Source: Collinsella tanakaei
GTDB lineage: Bacteria; Actinomycetota; Coriobacteriia; Coriobacteriales; Coriobacteriaceae
Length of the DNA stretch: 64,000 nt
Direction of reading: 5' to 3'
NCBI RefSeq assembly: GCF_016900375.1
Contig: NZ_JACJKB010000002.1
Coordinates: 1 to 64,000 of the forward strand
Below are positions 50,383 through 58,640 of the stretch, in pieces (positions within the stretch are counted from its first letter, which is position 1; every line of letters begins with the position of its first letter). The notes under the pieces were generated by a model. The model was not told the origin of the DNA. It did no database searches and saw only the letters and a program-made list of their open reading frames with translations. The translations under genes and the position numbers were made by a program.

Positions 50383-51210
50383 TCAGATCACGAAGAGGAT
50401 CACCACCATGAAGATGAAGATGCTGCCGGCGAGCACCCACAGGTGCCAGACGCTGTGCATGTAGCGAATGCTCTTCATGAGGTAGAAGGCCGTGCCGATG
50501 GTGTAGCACAGGCCGCCGACCACCAGCAGCGCGAGCGCCAGCGGGTCGAGGGCCGCCACGAGCTGCGGCAGGCGGAACACCACGAGCCAGCCCATGATGA
50601 GGTAGATGAGGATCGAGACCCAGCGGGGCTGACGCTGACGGCCGATGATCTCGAACGAGATGCCGGCGAAGCACAGGGCCCAGATGATCACGAACATGAC
50701 GATGCCGCCGTACGGCTCGAGCGTGACAAGCAGAAACGGCGTGTAGGAACCCGCGATGAGCAGGTAGATGCAGCTGTGGTCGATGGTGCGGAAGATGCGC
50801 TTGGCGGCCGGCACCTGGATGGCGTGGTAGAGCGTCGAGGCCAGGTACTCCAGGATGATGGAGACGCCGAACACGATGGCCGATGCCATGTGCGCGGGAT
50901 CGGCGCCTCCGAAGGCCGCCTTCACGATGAGCAGCACGAGGCCGGCGATGCCCAGCAGCACGCCGATGCCGTGCGTGATGGCGTTGGCGATTTCCTCGCC
51001 CACTGTGTAGAGCGGGGGCTCCTTGGAGCTGCCGGATTCATGCTGTTCGCGCGGGAATTTGGGACAGGAGAGACGGCGCTTGCGGCACGTCGCGCAGGGG
51101 TCGGCGGGTTCGGCCGACGGGGAGGAATCTTCACACTCGGGCACCGGCGCGGCGTTCGCAGCCGGCACCGTGGTACTTCGCGATGTGGAACTGTCGCCTG
51201 ATGCGGACAT
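50383..51210 (-). CDS. Hemolysin III / PAQR-family membrane protein
   Basis: The product is 275 residues from ATG 51210; GGAGG is 13 bases upstream, so the start is not certain. After a disordered N-terminus with a CATCRKRRLSC cysteine patch comes a seven-span domain with EEIANAITHGIGVLLGIAGL, STLYHAI, FRTIDHSCIYLLIAGSYTPF and SVWHLWVLAGS. These include the conserved Ser, Asp and His zinc residues of the PAQR/HlyIII family. Function in bacteria is poorly known; some members affect membrane lipid homeostasis. The Cys patch at the N-terminus is unusual. Confidence 0.88.
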   Translation of the reverse strand: MSASGDSSTSRSTTVPAANAAPVPECEDSSPSAEPADPCATCRKRRLSCPKFPREQHESGSSKEPPLYTVGEEIANAITHGIGVLLGIAGLVLLIVKAAFGGADPAHMASAIVFGVSIILEYLASTLYHAIQVPAAKRIFRTIDHSCIYLLIAGSYTPFLLVTLEPYGGIVMFVIIWALCFAGISFEIIGRQRQPRWVSILIYLIMGWLVVFRLPQLVAALDPLALALLVVGGLCYTIGTAFYLMKSIRYMHSVWHLWVLAGSIFIFMVVILFVI

Positions 51211-51288
51211 GTCGGTGAGCAATCCTCCAAATATAGATCGCTCAAAACTATAGCAAATATCTTTGACACCACACAAGCGCCAAAAGCC

Positions 51289-51315
51289 TGACAGGTAGGA
51301 CGGGGCCCAGTGTCA
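51289..51315. repeat. 27-nt TGACAG...TGTCA hairpin copy
   Basis: It reads TGACAGGTAGGACGGGG then CCCAGTGTCA. It is in the same orientation as the copy found within the adhesin gene when that gene is read on its coding strand. Confidence 0.88.
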
Positions 51316-51370
51316 TGGCTTTTTGGGCCCTGGGCAAGAGGCGGGGCGGGGCGGCCTGCGCGGGGCGGCT

Positions 51371-51411
51371 CCGCGCGGATGTCCGAAAACATCTCCGTCC
51401 TGAAAGTGGAC
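51371..51411. repeat. 41-nt dispersed repeat, copy 2
   Basis: An exact reverse complement of 28403-28443, starting CCGCGCGGATGTCCGAAAAC. Unlike copy 1 it is not joined to a giant palindrome. Confidence 0.9.
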
Positions 51412-51431
51412 ATGGGCGTTGCGGGGGAGGC

Positions 51432-51545
51432 TGTGCGCTTTCGGAACGTTGGGTGCGGTTGGCTGTGCGCTTGCGGAACGTCGGGGGCCGCGTTGTGTTC
51501 CCAAAGCGCACAGTCAGCCCTCGGGGGATGTTCCGAAGGCGCACA
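51432..51545. repeat. Four TGTGCGCTTTCGGAAC motifs, two each way
   Basis: Direct copies are at 51432-51447 and 51464-51479 and inverted copies at 51497-51512 and 51530-51545, with one or two changes among them. The set forms a dyad centred near 51488. Confidence 0.8.
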
Positions 51546-51661
51546 TGAAGGCGCGGCGCGGCGAAGGCGCAGGCGGTTGGCACCTTCTGGCTACGTCCCC
51601 AAAGGTGCCAAGAAAGAGGGCGGCGAGGCATCCGATTGCCTTGCCGCCCTCGCCCTGTCGG

Positions 51662-52855
51662 CTACTTCATGGTGATGAGCTCGTAGTGGCTCGTACCCAG
51701 GCCGATCTTCTCGGCGTGCTCGATCATTGAGCGCCAGTTGGTATCGGGGTGGGTCATGTTGAAGTGGTCGTGCTCGCAGCGCTCGGGCACGCCGCCCTCG
51801 GCCTCGAGCTTGGCCTTCATGTCGGTGAGCTCGGTGTTGGGGAAGGCTGGCGCGGCAAGGGCCATGTCGATGGCGGCCTGGTCGATAGCGACCGGGTCGA
51901 AGCTCGCGAACATGCCGAGGTCAGGCACGATGGGCGTGTCGTTCTCGGCGTGGCAGTCGCAGTTGGGCGAGATGTCGATAGCCAGTGAGATGTGGAAGTT
52001 CGGGCGATCCTGCACCACAGCCTGCGTGTACTCGGCGATCTTGTAGTTGAGGACGTCGACCGCAGCATCGTAATCGGGCTCGATGGCGTCCTGGTTGCAC
52101 GCACCGATGCAGCGGCCGCAACCCACGCAGCGGTCGTGGTCGATGTGCGCCACGGGCACGGTCACGGTCTTGCCGCTCTTGAGCTCACGCTCGCGCGTCT
52201 CGTCGAAGCTGATGGCGCCGTGCGCGCAGATGCGCTCGCAGGCGTGGCAGCCGATGCACTCCTCGGTGTGCACGGAGGGCTTGCCCGCGGCGTGCTGCTC
52301 CATCTTGCCGGCGCGGCTGCCGCCGCCCATGCCGAGGTTCTTCATGGCGCCGCCGAAACCAGCCTGCTCATGGCCCTTGAAGTGCGTGAGCGAGATGACG
52401 ATGTCGGCGTCCATGAGGGCGTGGCCGATCTTGGCCTCCTTCACGTACTCGCCGTTCTTCACCGGCACGAGGGTCTCGTCGGTACCCTTGAGGCCGTCGG
52501 CGATGATCACGTGGCAACCGGTGGCGTAGGGCGTGAAGCCGTTCTGGTAGGCGCAGTCGATGTGCTCGAGCGCGTTTTTGCGGCTGCCCACGTACAGCGT
52601 GTTGCAGTCGGTGAGGAACGGCTTGCCGCCGAGCTCCTTGACCACGTCGGCCACGGCGCGCGCGTAGTTGGGACGCAGGAAGCTGAGGTTGCCCAGCTCG
52701 CCGAAGTGGATCTTGATGGCGACGAACTTGTTCTCGAAGTCGATCTGGTCGATGCCGGCGGTGCGGATCAGGCGCTTGAGCTTGTCAACTTGGCTCTCGC
52801 GGCCGTGGCTGCGCAGATCGCAGAAGTACACCTTGGCGGGCTGGGTGTTTGCCAT
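51662..52855 (-). CDS. DUF362 protein with two 4Fe-4S clusters
   Basis: The product is 397 residues from ATG 52855 with AAGGGGAGG upstream. The DUF362 fold is marked by KIHFGELGNLSFLRP, SLTHFKGHEQAGFGGAMKN and FASFDPVAIDQAAID. A ferredoxin insert in the middle has CIGCHACERIC and CVGCGRCIGAC, enough for two 4Fe-4S clusters. Such proteins are common in anaerobes and act as redox or iron-sulfur proteins, though few have a known reaction. It is a single gene. Confidence 0.92.
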   Translation of the reverse strand: MANTQPAKVYFCDLRSHGRESQVDKLKRLIRTAGIDQIDFENKFVAIKIHFGELGNLSFLRPNYARAVADVVKELGGKPFLTDCNTLYVGSRKNALEHIDCAYQNGFTPYATGCHVIIADGLKGTDETLVPVKNGEYVKEAKIGHALMDADIVISLTHFKGHEQAGFGGAMKNLGMGGGSRAGKMEQHAAGKPSVHTEECIGCHACERICAHGAISFDETRERELKSGKTVTVPVAHIDHDRCVGCGRCIGACNQDAIEPDYDAAVDVLNYKIAEYTQAVVQDRPNFHISLAIDISPNCDCHAENDTPIVPDLGMFASFDPVAIDQAAIDMALAAPAFPNTELTDMKAKLEAEGGVPERCEHDHFNMTHPDTNWRSMIEHAEKIGLGTSHYELITMK

Positions 52856-53006
52856 AACGTATCCTCCCCTTGGAACATGCTGACAACACGTCGATGTGAC
52901 ATAGGAAAAGTATTCCACAGAAGGCGCTCGGGGAACATCATCGGATGACGTGTCACGGCTTTTGAACATCGATACAGGCACGGGGACGGGTCCTAGGCCT
53001 GCAGGT

Positions 53007-53198
53007 GGACAATTTCCCCAGATATGTACTGCTCAGTCGGCGTTCCGCCCGCGACAGGCCACGATGGGACGCGAGAACGCAATATAAGATGCTGTAATCT
53101 GGTGAGGTCCGCGGGCACGGACAGCCGCCCCGCCGCCCTGAGGCCCCATTTCCCCCTCCGCGCCGGCACGAAAAGATGCATATCTGGTCAGATTGTCC
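53007..53198. repeat. MITE-like element with 20-bp inverted ends
   Basis: The ends GGACAATTTCCCCAGATATG and, reversed, GGACAATCTGACCAGATATG match at 17 of 20 positions, with about 150 GC-rich bp between. It lies in the 444-bp gap between the DUF362 and YfcC genes. The rest of the gap holds the partial 27-nt hairpin near 53215 and a terminator. Confidence 0.55.
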
Positions 53199-53234
53199 AG
53201 ATCTCCCGCCGCATGCCCCGTCCTAACTGCCATG

Positions 53235-53264
53235 AAAAAGGCCCCGTGCAACGCGCGGGGCCTT
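53235..53264 (-). terminator. Terminator after the YfcC-type gene
   Basis: A 9-bp stem AAGGCCCCG with its complement is followed on the minus strand by TTTTT. A single GTGAAAGTTTGGGACCTGTCCCC repeat copy (53267-53289) lies between this and the stop codon. Confidence 0.8.
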
Positions 53265-53299
53265 GGGTGAAAGTTTGGGACCTGTCCCCGAACTTGCAG

Positions 53300-54739
53300 T
53301 TAGAGGGGAAGCATACCGGAGATTGCGGTGTTGATCAGGCCGAGCACCACGATCACGACCATGAACTTCCAGGAGGTCTTCCACCACTGCGGGAACGTGA
53401 TCTTGCACACGCCGAGACCCGCAACCGTCATGCCGGCAACCGGCGAGATGGTGTTGAAGGTCTGGTTCGCAACGGACAGGGCGGTGACGGCAGCCTCGGG
53501 GTTGACGCCGACGAGGTCGGTCAGCGGGCCGATAACCGGGATGGTCAGGGCCGCCAGGCCGGAGGACGAGGGCACGAGGAAGCTCAGCAGGCCCTCGACG
53601 AAGTACAGGATCGTCGTGAACACCGCGGTCGGGACGCCGGCGAGCATGGTCGCGAGGGCGTTGAGGATGGTGTCGATGATCATGCCGTTCTCGGCCACGA
53701 CCAGGATGCCGCGGGCGATACCGATGATGACGGCGGCGTACACGAAGTCGGCCATGCCGGCGACGAACTCCTCGGCCATCTCCTTCTCGGACAGGCCGCC
53801 GACGACGCCGGAGAGCAGGCCCATGCCCAGGAAGACGGCGCTGATCTCGTTCATGTACCAACCCTGGGTCACGAGGCCCCACACGATGAGCGCCATGCCG
53901 AGCGCGAAGACGATCAGCACGAACTTCTGGCGCTTGGTGAAGGGCATGTCGACCTCGTTCATGTCGACGACGTCGAACTCCTTGCGCTTGGCGATGTCGT
54001 CCTTATAGGTGACGGAGCGCTCGGGGTTCTTCTTGACGCGCATGGCGTACATCATGACGAACGCGATGCCAACCACGACGTAGATGACGTAGAAGATGCC
54101 GCGCAGCCACAGCTGGGGGTTACCGCTGATCTGGATGAGGCCCTGGGAGATCAGCACGTTGAAGGGGTTGACCGTCGAGCCGATGTAGCCCATCTGCGGA
54201 CCCAGGAAGCAGATCATGAAGGCCGTCATGGAGTCGTATCCGAGGCCCATGATGATCGGCAGGAAGATCGCGTAGAACGGCAGCGCTTCCTCGGACATGC
54301 CGAATGTGGTGCCGCCGATGCTGAACAGGATCATGATGACCGGTATCAGCAGGAAGTCTTTGCCGCCGAGTTTCTTGATGACGCGACTGACGCCCGCGTT
54401 GATGGCGTTCGTCTTGGTGATGAGGGCGAACGAACCGCCGATGAGCAGCACGAAGGCGACGACGTCAGCGGCGCCCTGGATGCCCTGCGTGGGGGCCTGA
54501 AGGATCTCGAACACGCCCTGGCGAAGGTCGATGCCGTCCTCAGTGATCTTCGGGACCTCCTGGTAGGTGCCCGCGACGGCGACCTCGCGCTCGCCAGCGG
54601 CCGTCTCGACCATCTGACGCTCGAACTGGCCGCTCGGAACGACCCACGTGAGCACAGCGAACACGACGATCAGCAAGAACGCGATCGTGTACACGTGTGG
54701 CAGCTCGAACTTCTTTTTCTTCTTGGTTGCTTCGGCCAT
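53300..54739 (-). CDS. YfcC-family transporter
   Basis: The product has 479 residues, with GAAGGGAG before the ATG. It has about eleven or twelve spans with a hallmark N-terminus (TWVVPSGQFER), the GGTTFGMSEEALPFYAIF segment, QMGYIGSTVNPFNV and FLVPSSSGLAALT loops. YfcC proteins belong to the C4-dicarboxylate/arginine-type ion transporter superfamily. They carry carboxylates, amino acids or peptide-like substrates. As the only transporter near the fructosamine gene cluster, it is the best candidate for uptake of the glycated substrate, in place of the usual APC-type FrlA. That link is inference. Confidence 0.85.
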   Translation of the reverse strand: MAEATKKKKKFELPHVYTIAFLLIVVFAVLTWVVPSGQFERQMVETAAGEREVAVAGTYQEVPKITEDGIDLRQGVFEILQAPTQGIQGAADVVAFVLLIGGSFALITKTNAINAGVSRVIKKLGGKDFLLIPVIMILFSIGGTTFGMSEEALPFYAIFLPIIMGLGYDSMTAFMICFLGPQMGYIGSTVNPFNVLISQGLIQISGNPQLWLRGIFYVIYVVVGIAFVMMYAMRVKKNPERSVTYKDDIAKRKEFDVVDMNEVDMPFTKRQKFVLIVFALGMALIVWGLVTQGWYMNEISAVFLGMGLLSGVVGGLSEKEMAEEFVAGMADFVYAAVIIGIARGILVVAENGMIIDTILNALATMLAGVPTAVFTTILYFVEGLLSFLVPSSSGLAALTIPVIGPLTDLVGVNPEAAVTALSVANQTFNTISPVAGMTVAGLGVCKITFPQWWKTSWKFMVVIVVLGLINTAISGMLPL

Positions 54740-54795
54740 ATCAGCTCCCTTCCTTCGGCCTGTTGGTCGAATCTACTAGATACGTCATATGTCCT

Positions 54796-54813
54796 TATAA
54801 CGTTCTATAACGT
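54796..54813. promoter_or_regulatory. Repeated TATAACGT operator-like sites
   Basis: TATAACGT occurs at 54796 and 54806, exactly 10 bp apart, in an AT-rich patch about 60 bp upstream of the YfcC start. The spacing of one helical turn suggests a protein-binding site overlapping the promoter. Confidence 0.45.
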
Positions 54814-54937
54814 ATTTGATAATGACAAGATTCCTGCTAGGTGGGGTAAGAACACCGTTAACGGGTGTTATTTTTCGGTGAACGTAGTGTGAAGACGCCT
54901 GCGCTCGCGCCGATGCGGCGCTGCTTCGCTAGGAGGT

Positions 54938-55429
54938 TCAATCCGAGCTGGGGCGCGGGGCGCGCTCATGCTGAAGCGGGGTCTCCACACGCGCATCGAG
55001 CTTCTCGGCGAGCTCATCGCGAGCCAGCTCCTGCGCGTACACCCGGCCCTGACCATAGCGCCACACCCAATCGGGTATCCGCGAGGCGCCCTTCCCCGCC
55101 GCATCGATGCCGCGCACGGCAAGGCGGGCAGCAAGCAGCAAGAGAAGCCGCGCGAGGAACACCGTCGCCACGACGGCGCCCACGATGCCCGGCATGCTCA
55201 GCAGGCCGCTGCGCGCAGGCAGAAACCACAGCAGCTGCATGACGAGGCAGAACAGCACGCCGGTCTTGCTTCCGCGCAGCGCGCGGGCGATGCAGGCATC
55301 GCAGACCGGGACCTCGCGACGTTCGCCGTCGATGTACAGCTCGACACAGCGCTGCGCCGTCTGCCCGTCGAGCGCACAGACGGCAGGATCCACCGCAAGC
55401 CCCGCCGCAACCTCCGCTCTGTTCCCCAT
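54938..55429 (-). CDS. Small membrane protein with cysteine patch, unknown
   Basis: The product has 163 residues from ATG 55429, preceded by GGAAGGTGAG. The first 45 residues contain CALDGQTAQRCVELYIDGERREV and VCDACIARAL, a small Cys-containing module. Two membrane spans (about 57-80 and 81-105) and a polar helical C-terminus follow. I do not recognise the family. It lies divergently from the GntR gene, with about 120 bp between. Confidence 0.55.
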   Translation of the reverse strand: MGNRAEVAAGLAVDPAVCALDGQTAQRCVELYIDGERREVPVCDACIARALRGSKTGVLFCLVMQLLWFLPARSGLLSMPGIVGAVVATVFLARLLLLLAARLAVRGIDAAGKGASRIPDWVWRYGQGRVYAQELARDELAEKLDARVETPLQHERAPRPSSD

Positions 55430-55483
55430 ACCTCTCACCTTCCATGTCTATGCATCAGACGGCCTATCTACAGCCATTCCTGT

Positions 55484-55521
55484 TATGATGGCGATGTAAT
55501 ATGCATCGCCGCGCGATGCAT
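55484..55521 (+). promoter_or_regulatory. gntR promoter with palindromic operator
   Basis: A -10-like TATGAT at 55484-55489 is followed by a perfect 9-bp-arm palindrome at 55501-55521 (ATGCATCGC, 3-nt centre, GCGATGCAT). Its position just past the start site fits autorepression by the GntR protein encoded next. Confidence 0.55.
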
Positions 55522-55552
55522 CCCTGTCGGCGAACCTGAAAGCAGCACTTCG

Positions 55553-56275
55553 ATGCCAGAACTCAAAGACGCTCGGATCCCCCTGTACCAGCAGCTCATG
55601 GAAGAGCTCAAGGCCGGCATATCGTCGGGGCGCTACGGCGCCGGACAGAAGATTCCCTCCGAAGCCGAGCTCTCCGAGATCTACGGCGTGAGCCGCATCA
55701 CCGTTCGCCGCGCGGTCGAGGAACTGTGCCGCGAGAACTACCTCTCCAAGTACCAGGGCAAGGGCACCTTCGTCAACGAGAGCAAGGTCGCGCGCAAGAT
55801 CAAGCAGACCGGCACCATGTCGTTCACGGACGCCTGCCGCGAGAACGGCATGGAGGCCGACGCCCATGTGGTCAGCCTGAAGCGCTCGGATGCCCGCGTC
55901 GACGAGCAGCGCTTCTTCGGCCTCGCCGAGGGCGAGCAGGTCTTCCATCTGAAGCGCGTGCGCACCGCCAACGGCACGCCCATCATGCTAGAGAACACCT
56001 TCTTCCCCTGCAGCTTCGGCGATATCGATGCCGAGGCCTTCGAGCACGCCTCGCTCTTCGATGTCATCGAGAACGCGACGGGGCACCGCATCACCGAAAG
56101 CCCCACCACGACGCTCGAGATCGTCAAGACCACAAGCGAACAGGCCAACCAGCTCGACATCGTGACCGGCGAGCCGCTGTTCTACATGCACGTGTACTTC
56201 ACCGACGCACAGGGCACGCCCTTGGTCATCGGCCGTCAGTACATCGTGGGCAGCCGCTTCATCTTCAGCATCTAG
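55553..56275 (+). CDS. GntR-family regulator with UTRA domain (HutC type)
   Basis: The product is 240 residues from ATG 55553. The first 75 residues are a winged helix-turn-helix: IPLYQQLMEELKAGISSG, KIPSEAELSEIYGVSRITVRRA, and KGTFV at the wing. The rest is a UTRA effector domain with IMLENTFFP and LFYMHVYFTDAQGTPLV. HutC-type GntR proteins usually respond to phosphosugars or small metabolites. Placed beside the fructosamine cluster and the YfcC gene, it probably controls them with a phosphorylated Amadori intermediate as effector, as FrlR does. Confidence 0.9.
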   Translation: MPELKDARIPLYQQLMEELKAGISSGRYGAGQKIPSEAELSEIYGVSRITVRRAVEELCRENYLSKYQGKGTFVNESKVARKIKQTGTMSFTDACRENGMEADAHVVSLKRSDARVDEQRFFGLAEGEQVFHLKRVRTANGTPIMLENTFFPCSFGDIDAEAFEHASLFDVIENATGHRITESPTTTLEIVKTTSEQANQLDIVTGEPLFYMHVYFTDAQGTPLVIGRQYIVGSRFIFSI

Positions 56276-56437
56276 CGAACCTTTCACGAAGCCCGCCAGG
56301 CAATCCAGGGCCGCCTGCGCAAAAGCGCAAACGCAGGCGGCCGATATCTCGAGCACCCCGCCGTTTTGGCACGGACGAGTGGCGGGGCGACATCGACGGA
56401 AAACCTGGCGGGCTTGCACGCAGCGAGTCCGGAACCG

Positions 56438-56866
56438 CTACTCCCCCATCACCTCGACGAACACGCGGCGCAGCTGGGGGCCGTCGAATTCCGCCAGGAA
56501 GATGTCCTGCGCACCGCCGCACACGATCTTGCCGTCCACCACGGGAAACGCGCAGTGGTTGCCCGCGAGCAGGCTCTTCAGGTGACCCTGCGAGTTGTTG
56601 CTCGTCGCCCCGTAGGTGGGCAGGAAGTGCGCGTGGACGTAGGGCTCATCGAGCGGCACGAGGCGCTCGAGCAGCTCCTCCATATCGGTCTCGACGCACG
56701 AGAGGCTCTCGTTGACCAGGATGCCCGTCGTCGTGTGCGCTGTCACGACCAGCACGATGCCGTTGCTGATCCCGCTGTTCTCCACGGCGGCGTGAACCTG
56801 ATCGGTGATATTGAACAGTTCGGACACCTTCGTGCTCAGGTGCTCGATAGTCGTCACGTTAACCAT
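56438..56866 (-). CDS. YjbQ/UPF0047 family protein
   Basis: The product is 142 residues from ATG 56866 with AAGGAGGG upstream. Hallmarks are VVTAHTTTGILVNES, YVHAHFLPTYGATSNNSQGHLKSLL with the family His residues, and GAQDIFLAEFDGPQLRRVFVEVMGE at the end. YjbQ proteins form trimers with a conserved metal- or phosphate-like site; thiamine phosphate synthase activity has been reported in vitro. It is the last gene of the leftward cluster, 2 bp past the amidohydrolase stop. Its role here is unknown; it may act on a phosphorylated intermediate. Confidence 0.88.
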   Translation of the reverse strand: MVNVTTIEHLSTKVSELFNITDQVHAAVENSGISNGIVLVVTAHTTTGILVNESLSCVETDMEELLERLVPLDEPYVHAHFLPTYGATSNNSQGHLKSLLAGNHCAFPVVDGKIVCGGAQDIFLAEFDGPQLRRVFVEVMGE

Positions 56867-56868
56867 GA

Positions 56869-57723
56869 TCAGCCCTCCTTGATGCCCAAAAACCTCAGGG
56901 CGTTTTCCCCGTAGAGGTTCTTGCGCGCGAAATCGCGCATCGGAACCGTATCGAGGGCACGCTTGATCTTGAACGTGCGGAAACGCGGGGTGTTGGAACC
57001 GAACATCACCTGCTCCGGGAAGCACCGCTCAAACCAGCGCGGCCCCATGTCGGTGCAGAAGAGCTCCTGCATCTGCTCTTCGGGGGTATCCACGTATAGC
57101 AGCGCCGTGTCGGTATAGACGTTCGGGTACTTGAGCATGAGCGCGCACATCTCGCGCACCCACGGCCAGGCGAAATGCGAAAGGCAGATGCGCAGCGAGG
57201 GATGTGCCGCCGCGACCGGCTCGAACGCAAGGGGGCTACCCGCCGCAAGCTTGGCGCCGGGCTCCCAGGACAGGCCCGCGTCGAAGATGATCGGCCTGTC
57301 GTAGCGCTCGCACAGGCGGTACAGGGGCTCGGCGATCTCGCTCGCGGGGTCGAAGCCCTGCTTGCCCGGATGCAGCGCGAGACCGCGCAGACCGAGCTCG
57401 CCGAAGGCGCGCTCGAGCTCCTGCTCGGCGTCCTCACGATGGGGGTCGACGCTTGCGAAGCCGAAGAACCGCTCGGGATGCAGCGCGCACACCTGGGCGA
57501 TCTGGTCGTTCGTGATGATGCAGCCGCCCTCCGTGGTGGTGAGGTCGAGCGGCAGCAGGGCTGCGGCATCGACGCCGCAGATGTCCCACTCGGCGAAGAT
57601 CTCGTCGAAGCTCATGGGGCCCTGCTTCCAGACGCCGAAATGGTCCTCGCGGAACTCGAGCTCCTCGCCTTCCTCGGCGATCGCATCGTAGAAAATCGGA
57701 TGGACATGCATATCGATAAGCAT
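56869..57723 (-). CDS. Amidohydrolase-2 family protein with altered metal site
   Basis: The product is 284 residues from ATG 57723, with CAGGAGGG upstream. It shows the TIM-barrel amidohydrolase pattern: MHVHP (HxH) at the start, GLRGLALHPGKQGF, IIFDAGLSWEPG, RICLSHFAWPW with His, and MFGSNTPRF near the end. In canonical members the last motif is FGSD or FGTD, with Asp as metal ligand or base; here Asn replaces it. Expected reactions would be hydrolysis or decarboxylation. It sits between the kinase gene and yjbQ. Confidence 0.82.
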   Translation of the reverse strand: MLIDMHVHPIFYDAIAEEGEELEFREDHFGVWKQGPMSFDEIFAEWDICGVDAAALLPLDLTTTEGGCIITNDQIAQVCALHPERFFGFASVDPHREDAEQELERAFGELGLRGLALHPGKQGFDPASEIAEPLYRLCERYDRPIIFDAGLSWEPGAKLAAGSPLAFEPVAAAHPSLRICLSHFAWPWVREMCALMLKYPNVYTDTALLYVDTPEEQMQELFCTDMGPRWFERCFPEQVMFGSNTPRFRTFKIKRALDTVPMRDFARKNLYGENALRFLGIKEG

Positions 57724-57812
57724 GGAGAGGATCCCTCCTGTAGCTGATGGGCGAAGCGGGGCGCATGGGGCACCACGCGCCCCGCCTACGAGGGCCACGC
57801 GGGCCCTCCTGC

Positions 57813-58640
57813 CTAGTAGGGTTCGAACTTGGAGATGACCTGCGAGGAGAGCGCAGCGCCGCGCGCCATGCACGCGTCGATGTCCTCGCCCGCGAGCAGG
57901 CCGTAGGTGAAGCCGGCAATGTAGGAGTCGCCTGCGCCCACGGTGTTCACCACCTCGGTCGGCACGATGCCGCACTCATGCAGGGTCTCGCCGTCGTAGC
58001 AGATGGAACCGAGCTCGCCCATCGTGGCGCACACGAGCTTGGGGCCGTAGCCGTGGACTTCCTTGACCCACTGCTCGATATGCTCATCGCGCTTGCCGTC
58101 ATAGGACATGAACACGTAGTCGACATAGGGGAAGATGTCGCGGCAGTGGTACTCGGGGTCCTCGCTGAACACGGAGAAGTCCATGACGACCTCGACGCCG
58201 CGCTCCTTCCATGCGGGAAGGCGATCGAGCACCTCGCCGAACAGGTCGGTGTGGAGCATGTCGTGGCCGGCAACGAACTCGAACTCCTCGTCGGTGATCT
58301 GGTAGTCGGCCATGACGCCCTCGATCTCCTCGAGGTGCACGCGGTCGGTGCCGTTCTTGAGGTCCATCATCATCTTGCAGGTGTCACCCGGCTCGGTGCG
58401 CAGATGCGTGATGTCGATGCCCTCGGCGGAGAGCGCCTCCTTCATCTTCGCGCCGTAGTCGTCGGTTCCCACGACGGAAACCGCGCTCACCGGCACGCCC
58501 ATGCGGGCGAGGTGGACACCCCAGTCGATGCCGTTACCCGTCGGGTAGAACACCCCGAGCTTCTCGTAGACGTCAGCGCAGCAGAAGCCGACTGCGCACA
58601 GGTGCTTCGAGCGGGCCAGCTCATCGTTCGCGGTGGCCAT
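57813..58640 (-). CDS. PfkB-family sugar kinase, FrlD-like copy 2
   Basis: The product has 275 residues. It is a ribokinase/PfkB fold with VGFCCADVYEKLGVFYPTGN near the start and NTVGAGDSYIAGF as the C-terminal signature with the catalytic Asp. It lies directly after a clearer FrlD-like kinase and overlaps it by one base. In FrlD-type enzymes fructoselysine is phosphorylated at carbon 6. The different N-terminal substrate loop (GNGIDWGVHLARMG instead of GGNAVNFAVFAKKLG) suggests a different substrate stereochemistry. Confidence 0.85.
   Translation of the reverse strand: MATANDELARSKHLCAVGFCCADVYEKLGVFYPTGNGIDWGVHLARMGVPVSAVSVVGTDDYGAKMKEALSAEGIDITHLRTEPGDTCKMMMDLKNGTDRVHLEEIEGVMADYQITDEEFEFVAGHDMLHTDLFGEVLDRLPAWKERGVEVVMDFSVFSEDPEYHCRDIFPYVDYVFMSYDGKRDEHIEQWVKEVHGYGPKLVCATMGELGSICYDGETLHECGIVPTEVVNTVGAGDSYIAGFTYGLLAGEDIDACMARGAALSSQVISKFEPY

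Larger units (their letters stand above)
51211..51661. other. Repeat-dense intergenic region
   Basis: This 451-bp gap has no gene. From left to right it holds a leftward TATAT-type promoter box (about 51230), a 27-nt hairpin, the 41-nt repeat copy 2, four copies of a TGTGCGCTTTCGGAAC repeat, and a CTACGTCCCCA hairpin at 51577-51611. Confidence 0.8.

Noticed and set aside
54849-54872. Terminator-like hairpin AACACC...GGTGTT followed by ATTTTT on the plus strand
   Set aside because: No plus-strand gene ends upstream, and on the minus strand no T run follows, so I do not call it a terminator.
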